A DNA stretch of 64,000 nucleotides from NCBI RefSeq assembly GCF_002482385.1, contig NZ_DLFW01000023.1:1-64000 (forward strand), in the 5' to 3' direction. This DNA comes from Dysgonomonas sp. UBA7710 (lineage in GTDB: Bacteria; Bacteroidota; Bacteroidia; Bacteroidales; Dysgonomonadaceae). A program made the translations under genes and the position numbers. How positions within the stretch are numbered: position 1 is the first letter of the stretch; each line of letters begins with the position of its first letter. Below the pieces are notes generated by a model, which saw nothing but the letters and a program-made list of their open reading frames with translations, did not search any database and was not told the origin of the DNA. Positions 33,733-42,874 of this stretch are shown here, one piece after another.

Positions 33733-36711
33733 ATGCAAAACAAAGGATTTGTAATCACATTTTCCATTCTCCTTACGTTGGTATGCTTATTTTACCTGTC
33801 TTTTACGTTCGTAACAAGAAGTTATGATAGTAAAGCTGATGAATTTGCCACAGCCTACGCAGTCGCGAATGCTAAAGGTGATCAACTACTGCAAGACGAG
33901 TTGTACAACAAGCAATACACTCACTATCTTGATTCAATGTCGACAGAAAGAGTTTGGTTAACCTTTGGTACCGACGATATGGGTTATACCCTTAAACAAT
34001 GTCGCGAGAAAGAAATCGGGTTGGGACTCGACCTGAAAGGTGGTATGAGCGTTATCGTAGAAGTAGATGCGGCCGCTGTACTCCGTTCTTTGGGCGACCC
34101 TGAGAACGAAGCGTTCAATACAGCTCTGACAGAAGCTTCCGCTGAAAATAAAAAAGGTAGCAACCGTGACTATATCACTCTCTTTGTAGATAAGTTTAAA
34201 GCTGCGAACGGCAATGATAAACTGGCCGGAGTATTCAGTACCAAGCTTAGGGATCAGGTAGGACCTACCGATAAGGATGACAAAGTTATTTCCGCACTGA
34301 GAACAGAACTTCAGAGTGTAGCCGATAACTCGTTCAACGTACTTCGTACACGTATCGACCGTTTCGGGGTTGTCGCTCCTAATATACAAAAGCTGGATAA
34401 CCGTGCAGAACGTATTATGATAGAGCTTCCGGGTATCAAGGAACCGGACCGTGTAAGAAAACTATTGCAGGGTAGTGCAAATCTTGAATTTTGGAAAACA
34501 TACAATCTGAACGAAATACAGGGATATATAAGCGCCCTGACAGAGCGTTCGAGAGAAGCGTTAGCTACTCAGAATACACAGAATGCAACTGATACAACAG
34601 TAGTAAGCGATTCTTTAAAAGTTCAGGAAGTTGGAAACCTGGGATTCACCAAACCGTTTATTGAGAATTTTATCAGTGGTGGTATGGGGGCTATTGTCGG
34701 TATTGTTCATAAAAACGATACGGCTGCCGTTAATGCAATCCTTAAAAGATTTCAGGACGCATATCCTCCTGACCTGAGATTTGCGTGGGGCTTCAAAGCA
34801 GAAGATATAAGAGAAACTCAGATTACATTATACGCATTGCGTGGCGACGGTCTTAAAAAAGGCCCTGCTTTGGACGGCGATGTGGTTATTTCCGCAAAGG
34901 CTGACCAGTCTCAACATGGCGCAACATGGGAAGTAAGCATGCAGATGAACTCCGTAGGTACACAACGTTGGGCTACTATTACCGGAGCCGAGAAAGGCAG
35001 AAGCATCGCTATCGTACTCGACGGTTCTGTATATTCAGCGCCTAATGTAAATGATAAGATAGAAGGCGGACAGTCTCAAATCACAGGAAACTTTACACCG
35101 GAAGATGCGAAGGACTTGGAAAATGTGCTGAAATCGGGTAAGATGAAAGCCGGAGTACACATTGTACAGGAAGATATTGTTGGTCCTTCATTGGGACAGG
35201 AAGCTATTAAAGCCGGAGTCATATCTTTCGTCCTTGCATTGGTGCTTCTTATGGCGTACATCTGTTTGGTTTACGGCTTCATTCCGGGGCTGATTGCCAA
35301 TACCGCGCTAATAGTGAACTTATTCTTTACGATCGGTATATTGGCGGCCTTCGGGGCGGTAATGACACTGCCTGGAATAACGGGACTTGTGCTCGCTCTG
35401 GCCTTGGCGGTGGATGCGAATGTATTGATATATGAGCGTACTAAAGAAGAATTGAGGGCAGGAAAGAATACGAAAGTTGCCGTAGTAGACGGTTACAGAC
35501 ATGCATTCTCTGCTATCTTCGACGGACATGCTTCTCAGGTAATTACTGCTATTATATTAGCATATTTCGGTACAGGTCCGATACAGGGTTTTGCTACCAC
35601 ATTGATTATCGGTATCGTTGCATCATTCATTACCAATGTATTCCTTACACGTATATTCTATGAATATATGCTTGATAAAGGCCATTTCAGAAACCAGACA
35701 TTTACTACCGCTATCTCAAGAAAATTATTTGTCGATACAAAAATCAATTTCTTGGGCATGACTAAGAAAATCGTAATTTTCTCAGCCGTGATATTAGTAG
35801 CGGGTGTTGGCTCTCTGTTTATTAACGGTTTGAATGGCGGTATCGACTTTACAGGAGGACGCAACTATCTGGTCCGTTTCGATAAGAATGTAAATGCTGA
35901 TGCTATTGAGAAAGTGTTAGTTCCTGAATTTGAAGGCTCTACAGTGCTCGTTCTTACCAGCGGTTCCGCAAGTCAGTCATCTACAACAAGCCAGGTGCGT
36001 ATAACTACAAACTATAAGGTTGAAGAAGCTACAGATGAGGTTGAGGATGAAATAAGGGCAAAGATGACTCATGCTCTTACAGCAGCCGGATTCCTTACCG
36101 ATGGAAAAACAATAGATGATTATGTGCAAAGTTCTCAGCGTGTAGGGCCTAGTGTGGCTGACGACCTGAAAACAGCGGCGACCATAGCAGTATTGATTGC
36201 TGTTGTCTGTATGGCTTTGTATATCTTATTGCGTTTCCGCGACATTGCCTTCTCTTTGGGTACACTGATTGCTGTGGCACATGATGCCGTGATGGTTATC
36301 TTCCTGTACTCATTGTTGTATAAGATAATGCCGTTCTCCATGGAGATAGACCAGTCGTTTATTGCAGCTGTATTGACAGTGGTAGGTTACTCTATCAATG
36401 ACAAGGTTGTAATCTTCGACCGTATCCGTGAAATCAGGAATATGTATCCGAAACGCAATATAACCGAAACGATTAATGAGGCTCTGAACTCTACATTAGG
36501 CCGTACATTGAATACTTCGATAAGTACGATGCTGGTTGTGTTCTGTATCTTCCTTCTAGGGGGTGATACCATCCGTAGTTTTACATTTGCTATATTTATC
36601 GGTATTGTAATCGGTACTTATTCATCTGTATTCGTAGCAACTCCAATTGCCTGGGGTATATTTAAGAAAGAGGCTCAGAAGAAAGAAGCTCAGCTAAAAG
36701 AAGCTAAATAA
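33733..36711 (+). CDS. secDF: fused SecD/SecF protein-export subunit
   Basis: Auxiliary subunit of the Sec translocon that uses the proton gradient to pull proteins across the inner membrane. SecD and SecF are fused in one 992-residue chain, as is common in Bacteroidetes. Seen: N-terminal membrane segment (about 6-27), SecD motif LGLDLKGGMSVIVEVD (about 97-112), LRTRIDRFGVVAPNIQ (about 203-218), SecD membrane domain (about 490-650) with GLVLALALAVDANVLIYER, then SecF from about 670 with NGGIDFTGGRNYLVRF and GYSINDKVVIFDRIRE in the membrane domain. A strong terminator follows (36737-36771). The leader is long and structured. Confidence 0.97.
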   Translation: MQNKGFVITFSILLTLVCLFYLSFTFVTRSYDSKADEFATAYAVANAKGDQLLQDELYNKQYTHYLDSMSTERVWLTFGTDDMGYTLKQCREKEIGLGLDLKGGMSVIVEVDAAAVLRSLGDPENEAFNTALTEASAENKKGSNRDYITLFVDKFKAANGNDKLAGVFSTKLRDQVGPTDKDDKVISALRTELQSVADNSFNVLRTRIDRFGVVAPNIQKLDNRAERIMIELPGIKEPDRVRKLLQGSANLEFWKTYNLNEIQGYISALTERSREALATQNTQNATDTTVVSDSLKVQEVGNLGFTKPFIENFISGGMGAIVGIVHKNDTAAVNAILKRFQDAYPPDLRFAWGFKAEDIRETQITLYALRGDGLKKGPALDGDVVISAKADQSQHGATWEVSMQMNSVGTQRWATITGAEKGRSIAIVLDGSVYSAPNVNDKIEGGQSQITGNFTPEDAKDLENVLKSGKMKAGVHIVQEDIVGPSLGQEAIKAGVISFVLALVLLMAYICLVYGFIPGLIANTALIVNLFFTIGILAAFGAVMTLPGITGLVLALALAVDANVLIYERTKEELRAGKNTKVAVVDGYRHAFSAIFDGHASQVITAIILAYFGTGPIQGFATTLIIGIVASFITNVFLTRIFYEYMLDKGHFRNQTFTTAISRKLFVDTKINFLGMTKKIVIFSAVILVAGVGSLFINGLNGGIDFTGGRNYLVRFDKNVNADAIEKVLVPEFEGSTVLVLTSGSASQSSTTSQVRITTNYKVEEATDEVEDEIRAKMTHALTAAGFLTDGKTIDDYVQSSQRVGPSVADDLKTAATIAVLIAVVCMALYILLRFRDIAFSLGTLIAVAHDAVMVIFLYSLLYKIMPFSMEIDQSFIAAVLTVVGYSINDKVVIFDRIREIRNMYPKRNITETINEALNSTLGRTLNTSISTMLVVFCIFLLGGDTIRSFTFAIFIGIVIGTYSSVFVATPIAWGIFKKEAQKKEAQLKEAK

Positions 36712-36736
36712 AACGTAGAATATTTCTAAATATATT

Positions 36737-36771
36737 AAAAGAGGTTAGTCTAATTGGCTAACCTCTTTTTT
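36737..36771 (+). terminator. intrinsic terminator of secDF
   Basis: AAAAGAGGTTAG (36737-36748) pairs perfectly with CTAACCTCTTTT (36758-36769), then T-rich sequence; 25 nt after the stop codon. Confidence 0.85.
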
Positions 36772-36913
36772 ATTATGAGATACTTTAAAGTTTATCTATA
36801 TAGTTGGAGCCGATAGCCGTTAGCTTATAGTTCTTTGAAAGATTGAATACGCCCCCTGACGTCTGAAAGGGAAAAGGAGAAAGAATGGTGAAAAATAAAA
36901 AGCTGAAAAGGCT

Positions 36914-36934
36914 GTTACCTTTGTTACCTTTTAG
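36914..36934 (+). repeat. GTTAC-type dispersed repeat, copy 2
   Basis: GTTACCTTTGTTACCTTTTAG; one of three copies clustered in the convergent secDF/dnaB gap. Confidence 0.55.
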
Positions 36935-36993
36935 TAGGTAATAAGTATAAAAGAGTTCTGATTGTTAACTGATAACTGTTGACTGAGAACGTT

Positions 36994-37015
36994 GTTACCT
37001 TTGTTACTTTTTAAC
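36994..37015 (+). repeat. GTTAC-type dispersed repeat, copy 3
   Basis: GTTACCTTTGTTACTTTTT followed by AAC; identical over 22 bases to the copy at 44052-44073. Confidence 0.65.
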
Positions 37016-37137
37016 TATATAATGTAAATATAGGTTAATATAATGCGATCTTTAATTATTATGAGATTGAAATGCCAGCCTGAAATGTACTGCATATGTT
37101 ACTTTTTCTCTTTCGTGCTTACTGGTATAGGAATTCA

Positions 37138-37180
37138 AAAAAAAGTAACAGTGATGATAATCATGAAAACTGTTACTTTT
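37138..37180 (-). terminator. intrinsic terminator of dnaB
   Basis: AAAAGTAACAG (37141-37151) pairs perfectly with CTGTTACTTTT (37170-37180); on the minus strand the stem is followed by a run of T. It lies 26 bp after the dnaB stop. Confidence 0.8.
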
Positions 37181-37190
37181 GTTACTTTAT
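37172..37190 (+). repeat. GTTAC-type dispersed repeat, copy 4
   Basis: GTTACTTTTGTTACTTTAT; its left part forms one arm of the dnaB terminator. Confidence 0.45.
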
Positions 37191-37205
37191 ATAATAGAAG
37201 ATTTA

Positions 37206-38732
37206 TCAGAATGGCACGAAATCATTTCCCGCGCCCTGCATTGGCTGAAAGTCCTGTCCCGAACTTGGTGCTGGGGCTTCGGTGTTAATCTTGGAAGAGA
37301 AATTCTGTCCTGCTCCGAAGTTGTAATCATCATCAATATTCTGGAAACGGGCAAATTCACTTTTGAAGCGTAGCAATACATCACCGGTTGCCCCGTTACG
37401 GTGTTTGGCGATGATAATCTCGGCCAGACCAATCAATGAGTTGCCTTTGTCGTCTTCCAGTATCTTGTAATACTCGGGACGGTGGATAAAACAAACCATA
37501 TCGGCATCCTGCTCGATGGCTCCCGATTCACGGAGGTCGGACAATTGCGGGCGCTTTCCTTCTGCACCTGCACGGCCTTCAACACCACGGTTGAGCTGTG
37601 ACAGGGCAATGATGGGGATGTTTAGTTCTTTAGCCAGTCCTTTCAATGAACGGGAAATCATACTCACTTCCTGCTCACGGCTTCCATAATTCATTCCGCT
37701 GGCGTTCATAAGCTGAAGGTAGTCGATGATTATCATCTTAATGCCGTGTTCGCGAACCAGACGGCGGGCTTTTGTCCTTAATTCAAAAACGGATAGGCTG
37801 GGGGTGTCGTCAATGTATAAAGGGGCATCGTATAGTTCTTTTATCTTAAAGTCGAGCTGCTCCCATTCGTAAGGCAATAGCTGGCCGTTCTTTATTTTCT
37901 CACCGGGGATTTCGCAGGTATTTACAATCAGACGGTTAACCAGCTGTACGTTTGACATTTCAAGGGAGAACAAAGCCACAGGATAGCCATAGCTTACCGC
38001 CATGTTTTTTGCCATGGACAGTACAAATGCAGTTTTACCCATCGCGGGACGGGCGGCTATAATAACAAGGTCGGAATTCTGCCAGCCAGATGTTATTTTA
38101 TCCAGAGGCGTAAATCCGGTTTGTAGGCCACTAAGTCCCTCGGGACGGTTAGCCGCTATTTCGAGCAGGTTTAGAGCCTCTTTTATTACCGGATTGATCT
38201 GGGTTACGTCTTTCTTTACGTTGCCCTGAGAGATCTCGAAAAGCTTACTTTCGGCTTCCTGCATTAGATCGTCTACATCGGATGTTTCATCAAACGCTTT
38301 ATTGGTGATCGTGGATGAGAAGGCTATAAGTTCCCTTGCCAGATATTTCTGGGCAATAATGCGCGCATGGAATTCGATATGTGCCGCCGATGCTACCTTC
38401 TCTGTTAATTGGGCTATGTAGACCGGCCCGCCAACTGTTTCCAGTTCACCGTCTTTTTTTAGTTGCTCCACAACCGTGAGCATGTCAATAGGTGCCTGGC
38501 GAACAGCCAGATCGACTATTGCCCTGTATATTATCTGATGTATGGTGTCGTAGAAACTATCTGGCTTTAAGATATCACTAACGAGCGAATACGCGTCTTT
38601 CTCGAGCATTAAAGCTCCGAGTATGGCTTCTTCCAGTTCTCTCGCCTGCGGCTGTATTTTGCCTATGTCGGGTAATAAATTTGTTTCTTTTGGTTTTCGT
38701 CTCCCCTGATTCTTATTATTTGCGTCAGCCAT
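37206..38732 (-). CDS. dnaB: replicative DNA helicase
   Basis: Hexameric 5'-3' helicase of the replication fork, 508 residues. Seen: N-terminal primase-interacting domain (about 20-130, LEEAILGALMLEKDAYSLV), RecA-like ATPase with Walker A ARPAMGKTAFVLSMA (about 228-242), Walker B IIIDYLQLM (about 335-343), and SRSLKGLAKELNIPIIALSQ. There is no intein insertion. The C-terminal about 40 residues are low-complexity (Gly/Asn/Phe/Pro-rich). A TATCTTTG box lies at 38760-38767. Confidence 0.97.
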   Translation of the reverse strand: MADANNKNQGRRKPKETNLLPDIGKIQPQARELEEAILGALMLEKDAYSLVSDILKPDSFYDTIHQIIYRAIVDLAVRQAPIDMLTVVEQLKKDGELETVGGPVYIAQLTEKVASAAHIEFHARIIAQKYLARELIAFSSTITNKAFDETSDVDDLMQEAESKLFEISQGNVKKDVTQINPVIKEALNLLEIAANRPEGLSGLQTGFTPLDKITSGWQNSDLVIIAARPAMGKTAFVLSMAKNMAVSYGYPVALFSLEMSNVQLVNRLIVNTCEIPGEKIKNGQLLPYEWEQLDFKIKELYDAPLYIDDTPSLSVFELRTKARRLVREHGIKMIIIDYLQLMNASGMNYGSREQEVSMISRSLKGLAKELNIPIIALSQLNRGVEGRAGAEGKRPQLSDLRESGAIEQDADMVCFIHRPEYYKILEDDKGNSLIGLAEIIIAKHRNGATGDVLLRFKSEFARFQNIDDDYNFGAGQNFSSKINTEAPAPSSGQDFQPMQGAGNDFVPF

Positions 38733-38759
38733 TTTACTTTATCCCTCCAATTTTTTATT

Positions 38760-38767
38760 CAAAGATA
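38760..38767 (-). promoter_or_regulatory. -7 promoter box of dnaB (TATCTTTG)
   Basis: CAAAGATA on the plus strand, 27 nt before the dnaB ATG; perfect TAnnTTTG match. Confidence 0.6.
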
Positions 38768-38910
38768 ACAGAAATAACGTTCAAAGACGAGTTAAGTTTT
38801 AAACATGATGTTAATAAGTACGGGGATTTAAGAGGTAATTATTTCCTGTTCGTTGTTTTAAGTCATTGATGCTGTTGATAATTGATTGAAAACGGTACTG
38901 TTATTAGTGT

Positions 38911-39903
38911 TTAAGGATTATATTTGGCTTCTTTTAATATTGTCTGAGCATCTGTATCTATAATATTTTGCAGGGAAGCTCCTTTCTTTTTTGCATACAG
39001 CTCTACTATTTGCCAGCCTGTCCAGGCTCCGATCCTACCGGGGGAATCTTTTGATACAACGGCCGTATATGCACCATCATTTATAAAGCGGGTAATAACC
39101 ATGTGATCGGTAGAATAGAGGTAGTTCTGTTTTACAATATTCTGCCAGATTGATTTTTCATTCTGTTTACACCAGTCAGACTGGCCTTTGGTATATCCAA
39201 TGATATCCTCTGCTTTCTTCTCCGGCAGTAACAGGGACAATGCATATAGTATTTTCCCTTCGTATACCATCGCCGATAAGAGCGTCTGTCCTTCTACGTC
39301 AGATTTTACTATATCGCTCATCAGCCACGCTTTCAGGTAGTCCCTGACTATATATTCAGGCTGCATATGCTGGCGCTCGAATGGTTGGAAAAACTCTTGA
39401 TACGCAGTGTAATTATTCCCCAGATATTTATCTATAGATATAGATATAAGATTGTTTACGATAATGGTATTTTCTCTGAAGCCTGATACATGCATGGCGA
39501 ATCCGGGTAATTTTTTCTCCGGCAGATTTTCGGATACGAGTGAAGATACATTGGATAGCTCTTCTTCGTATGGAGTGACATTATCGAACGTATTTAGCGC
39601 ATCCTTGTATATTTGCATCAGCGCGGGATGGGAGAAATAATCCCTGAGAGCAGGGAAGAAGGTCATAGGGTCACTGTTATCCATGGCTATACGCCCGAAA
39701 GCGGGAAGCAAGAGCGGATATTTATCTTTCAATCCGGATTCTTTTACGGCATCGGGTTGCTGAAGATAGTTATACACATCTTTATCAAAACGCATGATGG
39801 TTACTTTCTCCTGTTGCGATAGTCCGCTGTTTTTCATTGTTGTACCCGAGCATCCGATGAAAGACAGGATGATGAAAGTCAACAGATATGCTATATTTTT
39901 CAT
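38911..39903 (-). CDS. gldB: gliding-motility-associated lipoprotein GldB homologue
   Basis: A 330-residue lipoprotein: signal peptide with lipobox FIGC (Cys18), then the GldB-type domain starting VTIMRFDKDVYNYLQ. GldB is required for gliding and type IX secretion function in Flavobacterium, but homologues occur in non-gliding Bacteroidales where the role is undefined. Supporting features: LPGFAMHVSGFRENTIIVNN and the C-terminal GRIGAWTGWQIVELYAKK. The gene is divergent from the 115-residue gene; gldC, which accompanies gldB in many flavobacteria, is not seen here. Confidence 0.85.
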   Translation of the reverse strand: MKNIAYLLTFIILSFIGCSGTTMKNSGLSQQEKVTIMRFDKDVYNYLQQPDAVKESGLKDKYPLLLPAFGRIAMDNSDPMTFFPALRDYFSHPALMQIYKDALNTFDNVTPYEEELSNVSSLVSENLPEKKLPGFAMHVSGFRENTIIVNNLISISIDKYLGNNYTAYQEFFQPFERQHMQPEYIVRDYLKAWLMSDIVKSDVEGQTLLSAMVYEGKILYALSLLLPEKKAEDIIGYTKGQSDWCKQNEKSIWQNIVKQNYLYSTDHMVITRFINDGAYTAVVSKDSPGRIGAWTGWQIVELYAKKKGASLQNIIDTDAQTILKEAKYNP

Positions 39904-39930
39904 TTGTTCCCTTTTATGAATTCTTCTTTG

Positions 39931-39938
39931 CGAAGGTA
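39931..39938 (-). promoter_or_regulatory. -7-like box of gldB (TACCTTCG)
   Basis: CGAAGGTA on the plus strand; one mismatch to TAnnTTTG; 27 nt before the gldB ATG. Back to back with the plus-strand box at 39951-39958. Confidence 0.5.
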
Positions 39939-39950
39939 ATTTATATTTCT

Positions 39951-39958
39951 TAATTTTG
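39951..39958 (+). promoter_or_regulatory. -7 promoter box (TAATTTTG)
   Basis: Perfect TAnnTTTG match 41 nt before the ATG at 40000; makes a divergent promoter pair with gldB. Confidence 0.55.
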
Positions 39959-39999
39959 TACCACTTTTACAAACCATATAATTAAAAACGCACAATATT

Positions 40000-40347
40000 A
40001 TGCTTTATTTTAAAGAAGATATCCCCAATAAGGAGAGTAAGCTGATTTATATTTATAAGGGTATAACAGTAGTTCAGATGCAGAACGAAGTGGAAATGCT
40101 GATGCTGTCATTAGGCTACAAACATTTGGGGCAGGGATTATTCGAAAAGGGAAGCCGGGTGATGCGCTTGCTGTTCGGGGCATTTTGTAAATATTTTAAG
40201 TTCAGAGTGCATATAGAGGATTACAATAACGGCGAAGTGAAAGTGACGGTATCGAAAGATACGACAGGATTGTCGGGAGGTGCAATTGGCGTGAATCAGG
40301 TGAAAAACGAATTCTACAAATTGTCCCGGGCATTCCAAACAATATAA
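40000..40347 (+). CDS. conserved hypothetical protein
   Basis: A 115-residue soluble protein without signal peptide. Lys/Gly-rich, with LYFKEDIPNKESKLIYIYKG at the start, KGSRVMRLLFGAFCKYFKFRV in the middle and KDTTGLSGGAIGVNQVKNEF near the end; it looks like a small alpha/beta fold. I do not recognise the family. It has its own promoter, divergent from gldB, and tsaD follows 54 bp downstream. Confidence 0.75.
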   Translation: MLYFKEDIPNKESKLIYIYKGITVVQMQNEVEMLMLSLGYKHLGQGLFEKGSRVMRLLFGAFCKYFKFRVHIEDYNNGEVKVTVSKDTTGLSGGAIGVNQVKNEFYKLSRAFQTI

Positions 40348-40401
40348 TTAAAATGATGTTATAAGTCTTTGGATTTATAATATATAAAATATAATATTTG
40401 A

Positions 40402-41418
40402 ATGATAACCATACTAGGCATAGAGTCGTCTTGTGATGATACTGCGGCAGCAGTTATCAGGGACGGTGTACTTCTATCGAATATAATTTCAAGTCAGAAA
40501 GTGCATGAAAGTTACGGGGGGGTAGTTCCCGAACTGGCTTCACGGGCACATCAGCAGAATATAATACCGGTTGTGGACCAAGCATTGAAAAAAGCGGGGG
40601 TAAACAAGGACGAACTGACGGCAATAGCTTTCACGCGCGGCCCCGGCCTGATGGGTTCACTGCTGGTAGGTACTTCATTCGCTAAAGGATTATCTTCCGC
40701 GTTGAATATTCCGATGATAGATGTAAATCACCTGCATGCCCATGTATTAGCTCATTTTATTAAAGAGGACAAGGACGATAACAGTCAGCCTCAATATCCT
40801 TTTTTATGCCTGTTGGTATCGGGTGGAAATTCCCAGATTATCCTGGTCAAATCATATAAAGATATGGAGATTATAGGCCAGACTATAGATGACGCGGCAG
40901 GTGAAGCCTTCGACAAATGCGCCAAAGTGATGGGGCTGGGATATCCGGGCGGACCTATTGTAGACCGTTTGGCTAAAGAGGGTGACGCTACTAAATTTAA
41001 ATTTAATAAACCACATATTCCGGGTTATGATTATAGCTTCAGTGGTTTGAAAACTTCTTTCCTGTATTTGCTCCGCAATGAACTGAAAAAGGATACTGAT
41101 TTTATAGAAAAGAATAAAGTCGACCTTTGTGCTTCTCTTCAAAAAACGATTATTGATGTATTGATGGAGCAATTACGTAAAGCGGCGAAAGATCTGCGGA
41201 TTAAAGAAGTTGCCGTAGCCGGTGGAGTCTCAGCGAACTCGGGACTTCGTGCCGCTTTTGAAGATCATGCAAAGCGTTTCGGATGGAAAATACATATTCC
41301 TCCGTTTGGTTATACGACGGATAACGCCGCCATGATAGCTATGACCGGCTATTTCAAATATGAAGATAAAGATTTTTGCCCGATGGAAGCTGCTCCGTTT
41401 TCAAGGGTGGTGATGTGA
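40402..41418 (+). CDS. tsaD: tRNA N6-threonylcarbamoyladenosine synthase subunit TsaD
   Basis: Transfers the threonylcarbamoyl group to A37 of ANN-decoding tRNAs, with TsaB and TsaE. The 338-residue protein has the ASKHA-fold signatures: GIESSCDDTAAAV (5-17), metal-binding HLHAHVLAHF (about 111-120), LLVSGGNSQIILV (about 136-148), GEAFDKCAKVMGLGYPGGP and GGVSANSGLR (about 274-283). tsaB and tsaE are not in the window. The 3' flank carries a short octamer-type repeat. Confidence 0.97.
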   Translation: MITILGIESSCDDTAAAVIRDGVLLSNIISSQKVHESYGGVVPELASRAHQQNIIPVVDQALKKAGVNKDELTAIAFTRGPGLMGSLLVGTSFAKGLSSALNIPMIDVNHLHAHVLAHFIKEDKDDNSQPQYPFLCLLVSGGNSQIILVKSYKDMEIIGQTIDDAAGEAFDKCAKVMGLGYPGGPIVDRLAKEGDATKFKFNKPHIPGYDYSFSGLKTSFLYLLRNELKKDTDFIEKNKVDLCASLQKTIIDVLMEQLRKAAKDLRIKEVAVAGGVSANSGLRAAFEDHAKRFGWKIHIPPFGYTTDNAAMIAMTGYFKYEDKDFCPMEAAPFSRVVM

Positions 41419-41460
41419 TTTAATGTGACAATGAGATAATGTGTCAATATGCCAATGTTC
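41419..41460. repeat. degenerate octamer repeat after tsaD
   Basis: Units of the form AATGTGNC / AATATGCC follow the stop codon (TTTAATGTGACAATG ... TCAATATGCCAATGTT), matching the repeat that follows the synthetase stop codon at 33379. Confidence 0.5.
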
Positions 41461-41542
41461 TAAGTGGGGAATTATGAATTTCCGCTATTAGCTTTTGCCG
41501 CGTTACACCATCAGCGCATTTATTTAAACTTATAATTCGACT

Positions 41543-42784
41543 ATGTCCATGTATTTAACCATTATCCTCCTTGTAGTTGTCCTTGATTTTTTCTGGACGC
41601 AATATTTGGCATATCGGAACCGTAAACGTATGAGTCCCGTGATACCACCTCAGCTGGAAGGTATTTATGATAAGGACGAATATGCCAGACAGCAAGCTTA
41701 TCAGAAAGTGAACAGCCGCTTTGGATTGTACACAAGCCTTTTCTCTTTTATCGTTATGCTGGTGGTCTTATTGTTCGGTATTTTCGGCTGGCTCGACGGG
41801 TTATTGAGACAATATATAGATAATGAAGTCGTTCTTTCTCTGGCTTTCTTTGGTATAGTATATATCGTGAATGATATTATTACTCTGCCTTTCGGTTATT
41901 ATGCCACCTTTGTGATTGAAGAACGTTTCGGGTTCAATAAATCGACAAAAGCTATTTTCTGGCTCGACCAGTTGAAAGGTTTACTTTTGACTGCAGTTTT
42001 AGGTGGTATCATTCTTGCTCTTCTGGTATGGTTTTATGAAGCTTTGGGTACATACGCGTGGTTATACGCATGGGGTGCAGTGACCGTATTTTCTTTATTT
42101 ATGACCTTGTTTTATTCCAATATTATAGTGCCTTTATTCAATAAGCAGACTCCGTTGGAAGATGGGGAGCTTAGGAATGCAATCGAGGCTTTTTCTCTGA
42201 AAGCGGGTTTTGCCGTAATGAATATCTATGTAATGGATGCTTCGAAACGTTCCAGTAAGGCGAATGCATATTTTACTGGCTTTGGCGCCAAGAAACGTAT
42301 CGTATTGTTTGATACCTTAATTAATGACCTTACTACAAGTGAAATAGTCGCTGTATTGGCGCACGAAATAGGCCATTACAAAAAGAAACACACATTGCAG
42401 GGGATGTTTATATCCATCTTTTATACAGGAATAATCCTGTTTCTGTTATCATGGTTCCTCGATAATGAAGCTATCGCTGTGGCATTGGGCGGAAAGGAGG
42501 CTTCATTTCATCTGGGATTGATCGCTTTCTCTGTATTATTTACTCCCGTGTCGATGATTATAGGTCTGTTTTCGAGTATGCACAGCCGTAAGAATGAGTA
42601 TCAGGCAGACGCCTATGCTGCTGGTTTCGGCTTGGCTGATTCATTGATAAGCGGATTGAAGAAACTATCAGTAAAATCACTGAGCAATTTGAATCCCGAT
42701 CCGCTGTATGTGTTTTTCTATTATTCGCATCCGACTTTGTTGCAAAGGATGGGTGCGTTGCTGAAAATTGATAATAAAAAGTAG
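41543..42784 (+). CDS. M48-family zinc metallopeptidase (Ste24/CAAX-protease type)
   Basis: Integral-membrane protease, 413 residues. Seen: hydrophobic segments at about 3-18, 59-80, 95-115, 145-168, 172-195, 285-302 and 318-340; the zinc motif AVLAHEIGHYKKKH (about 269-282) with both His and the Glu; and the third ligand region EYQADAYAAGF (about 353-363). The N-terminal Ste24-like domain distinguishes it from HtpX. In bacteria these enzymes take part in membrane-protein quality control; there is no prenylation substrate to expect. Confidence 0.93.
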   Translation: MSMYLTIILLVVVLDFFWTQYLAYRNRKRMSPVIPPQLEGIYDKDEYARQQAYQKVNSRFGLYTSLFSFIVMLVVLLFGIFGWLDGLLRQYIDNEVVLSLAFFGIVYIVNDIITLPFGYYATFVIEERFGFNKSTKAIFWLDQLKGLLLTAVLGGIILALLVWFYEALGTYAWLYAWGAVTVFSLFMTLFYSNIIVPLFNKQTPLEDGELRNAIEAFSLKAGFAVMNIYVMDASKRSSKANAYFTGFGAKKRIVLFDTLINDLTTSEIVAVLAHEIGHYKKKHTLQGMFISIFYTGIILFLLSWFLDNEAIAVALGGKEASFHLGLIAFSVLFTPVSMIIGLFSSMHSRKNEYQADAYAAGFGLADSLISGLKKLSVKSLSNLNPDPLYVFFYYSHPTLLQRMGALLKIDNKK

Positions 42785-42874
42785 ATTTTTATGCAGTATC
42801 ATTAAACCTTTCAGTTTTATTATATTCATAATATAAACAGAGCTGAAAAACAGTTATTCATAATCTAAAAAATA

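Larger units (their letters stand above)
36712..37205. other. convergent intergenic region between secDF and dnaB
   Basis: About 490 bp with no credible gene. It holds the two terminators (36737-36771 and 37138-37180) and three copies of the GTTACCTTTGTTAC-type repeat (36914-36934, 36994-37015, 37172-37190). Confidence 0.75.

Noticed and set aside
37043..37288. 81-codon plus-strand frame in the secDF/dnaB gap.
   Set aside because: Overlaps the dnaB terminator and 3' end; composition is not protein-like.
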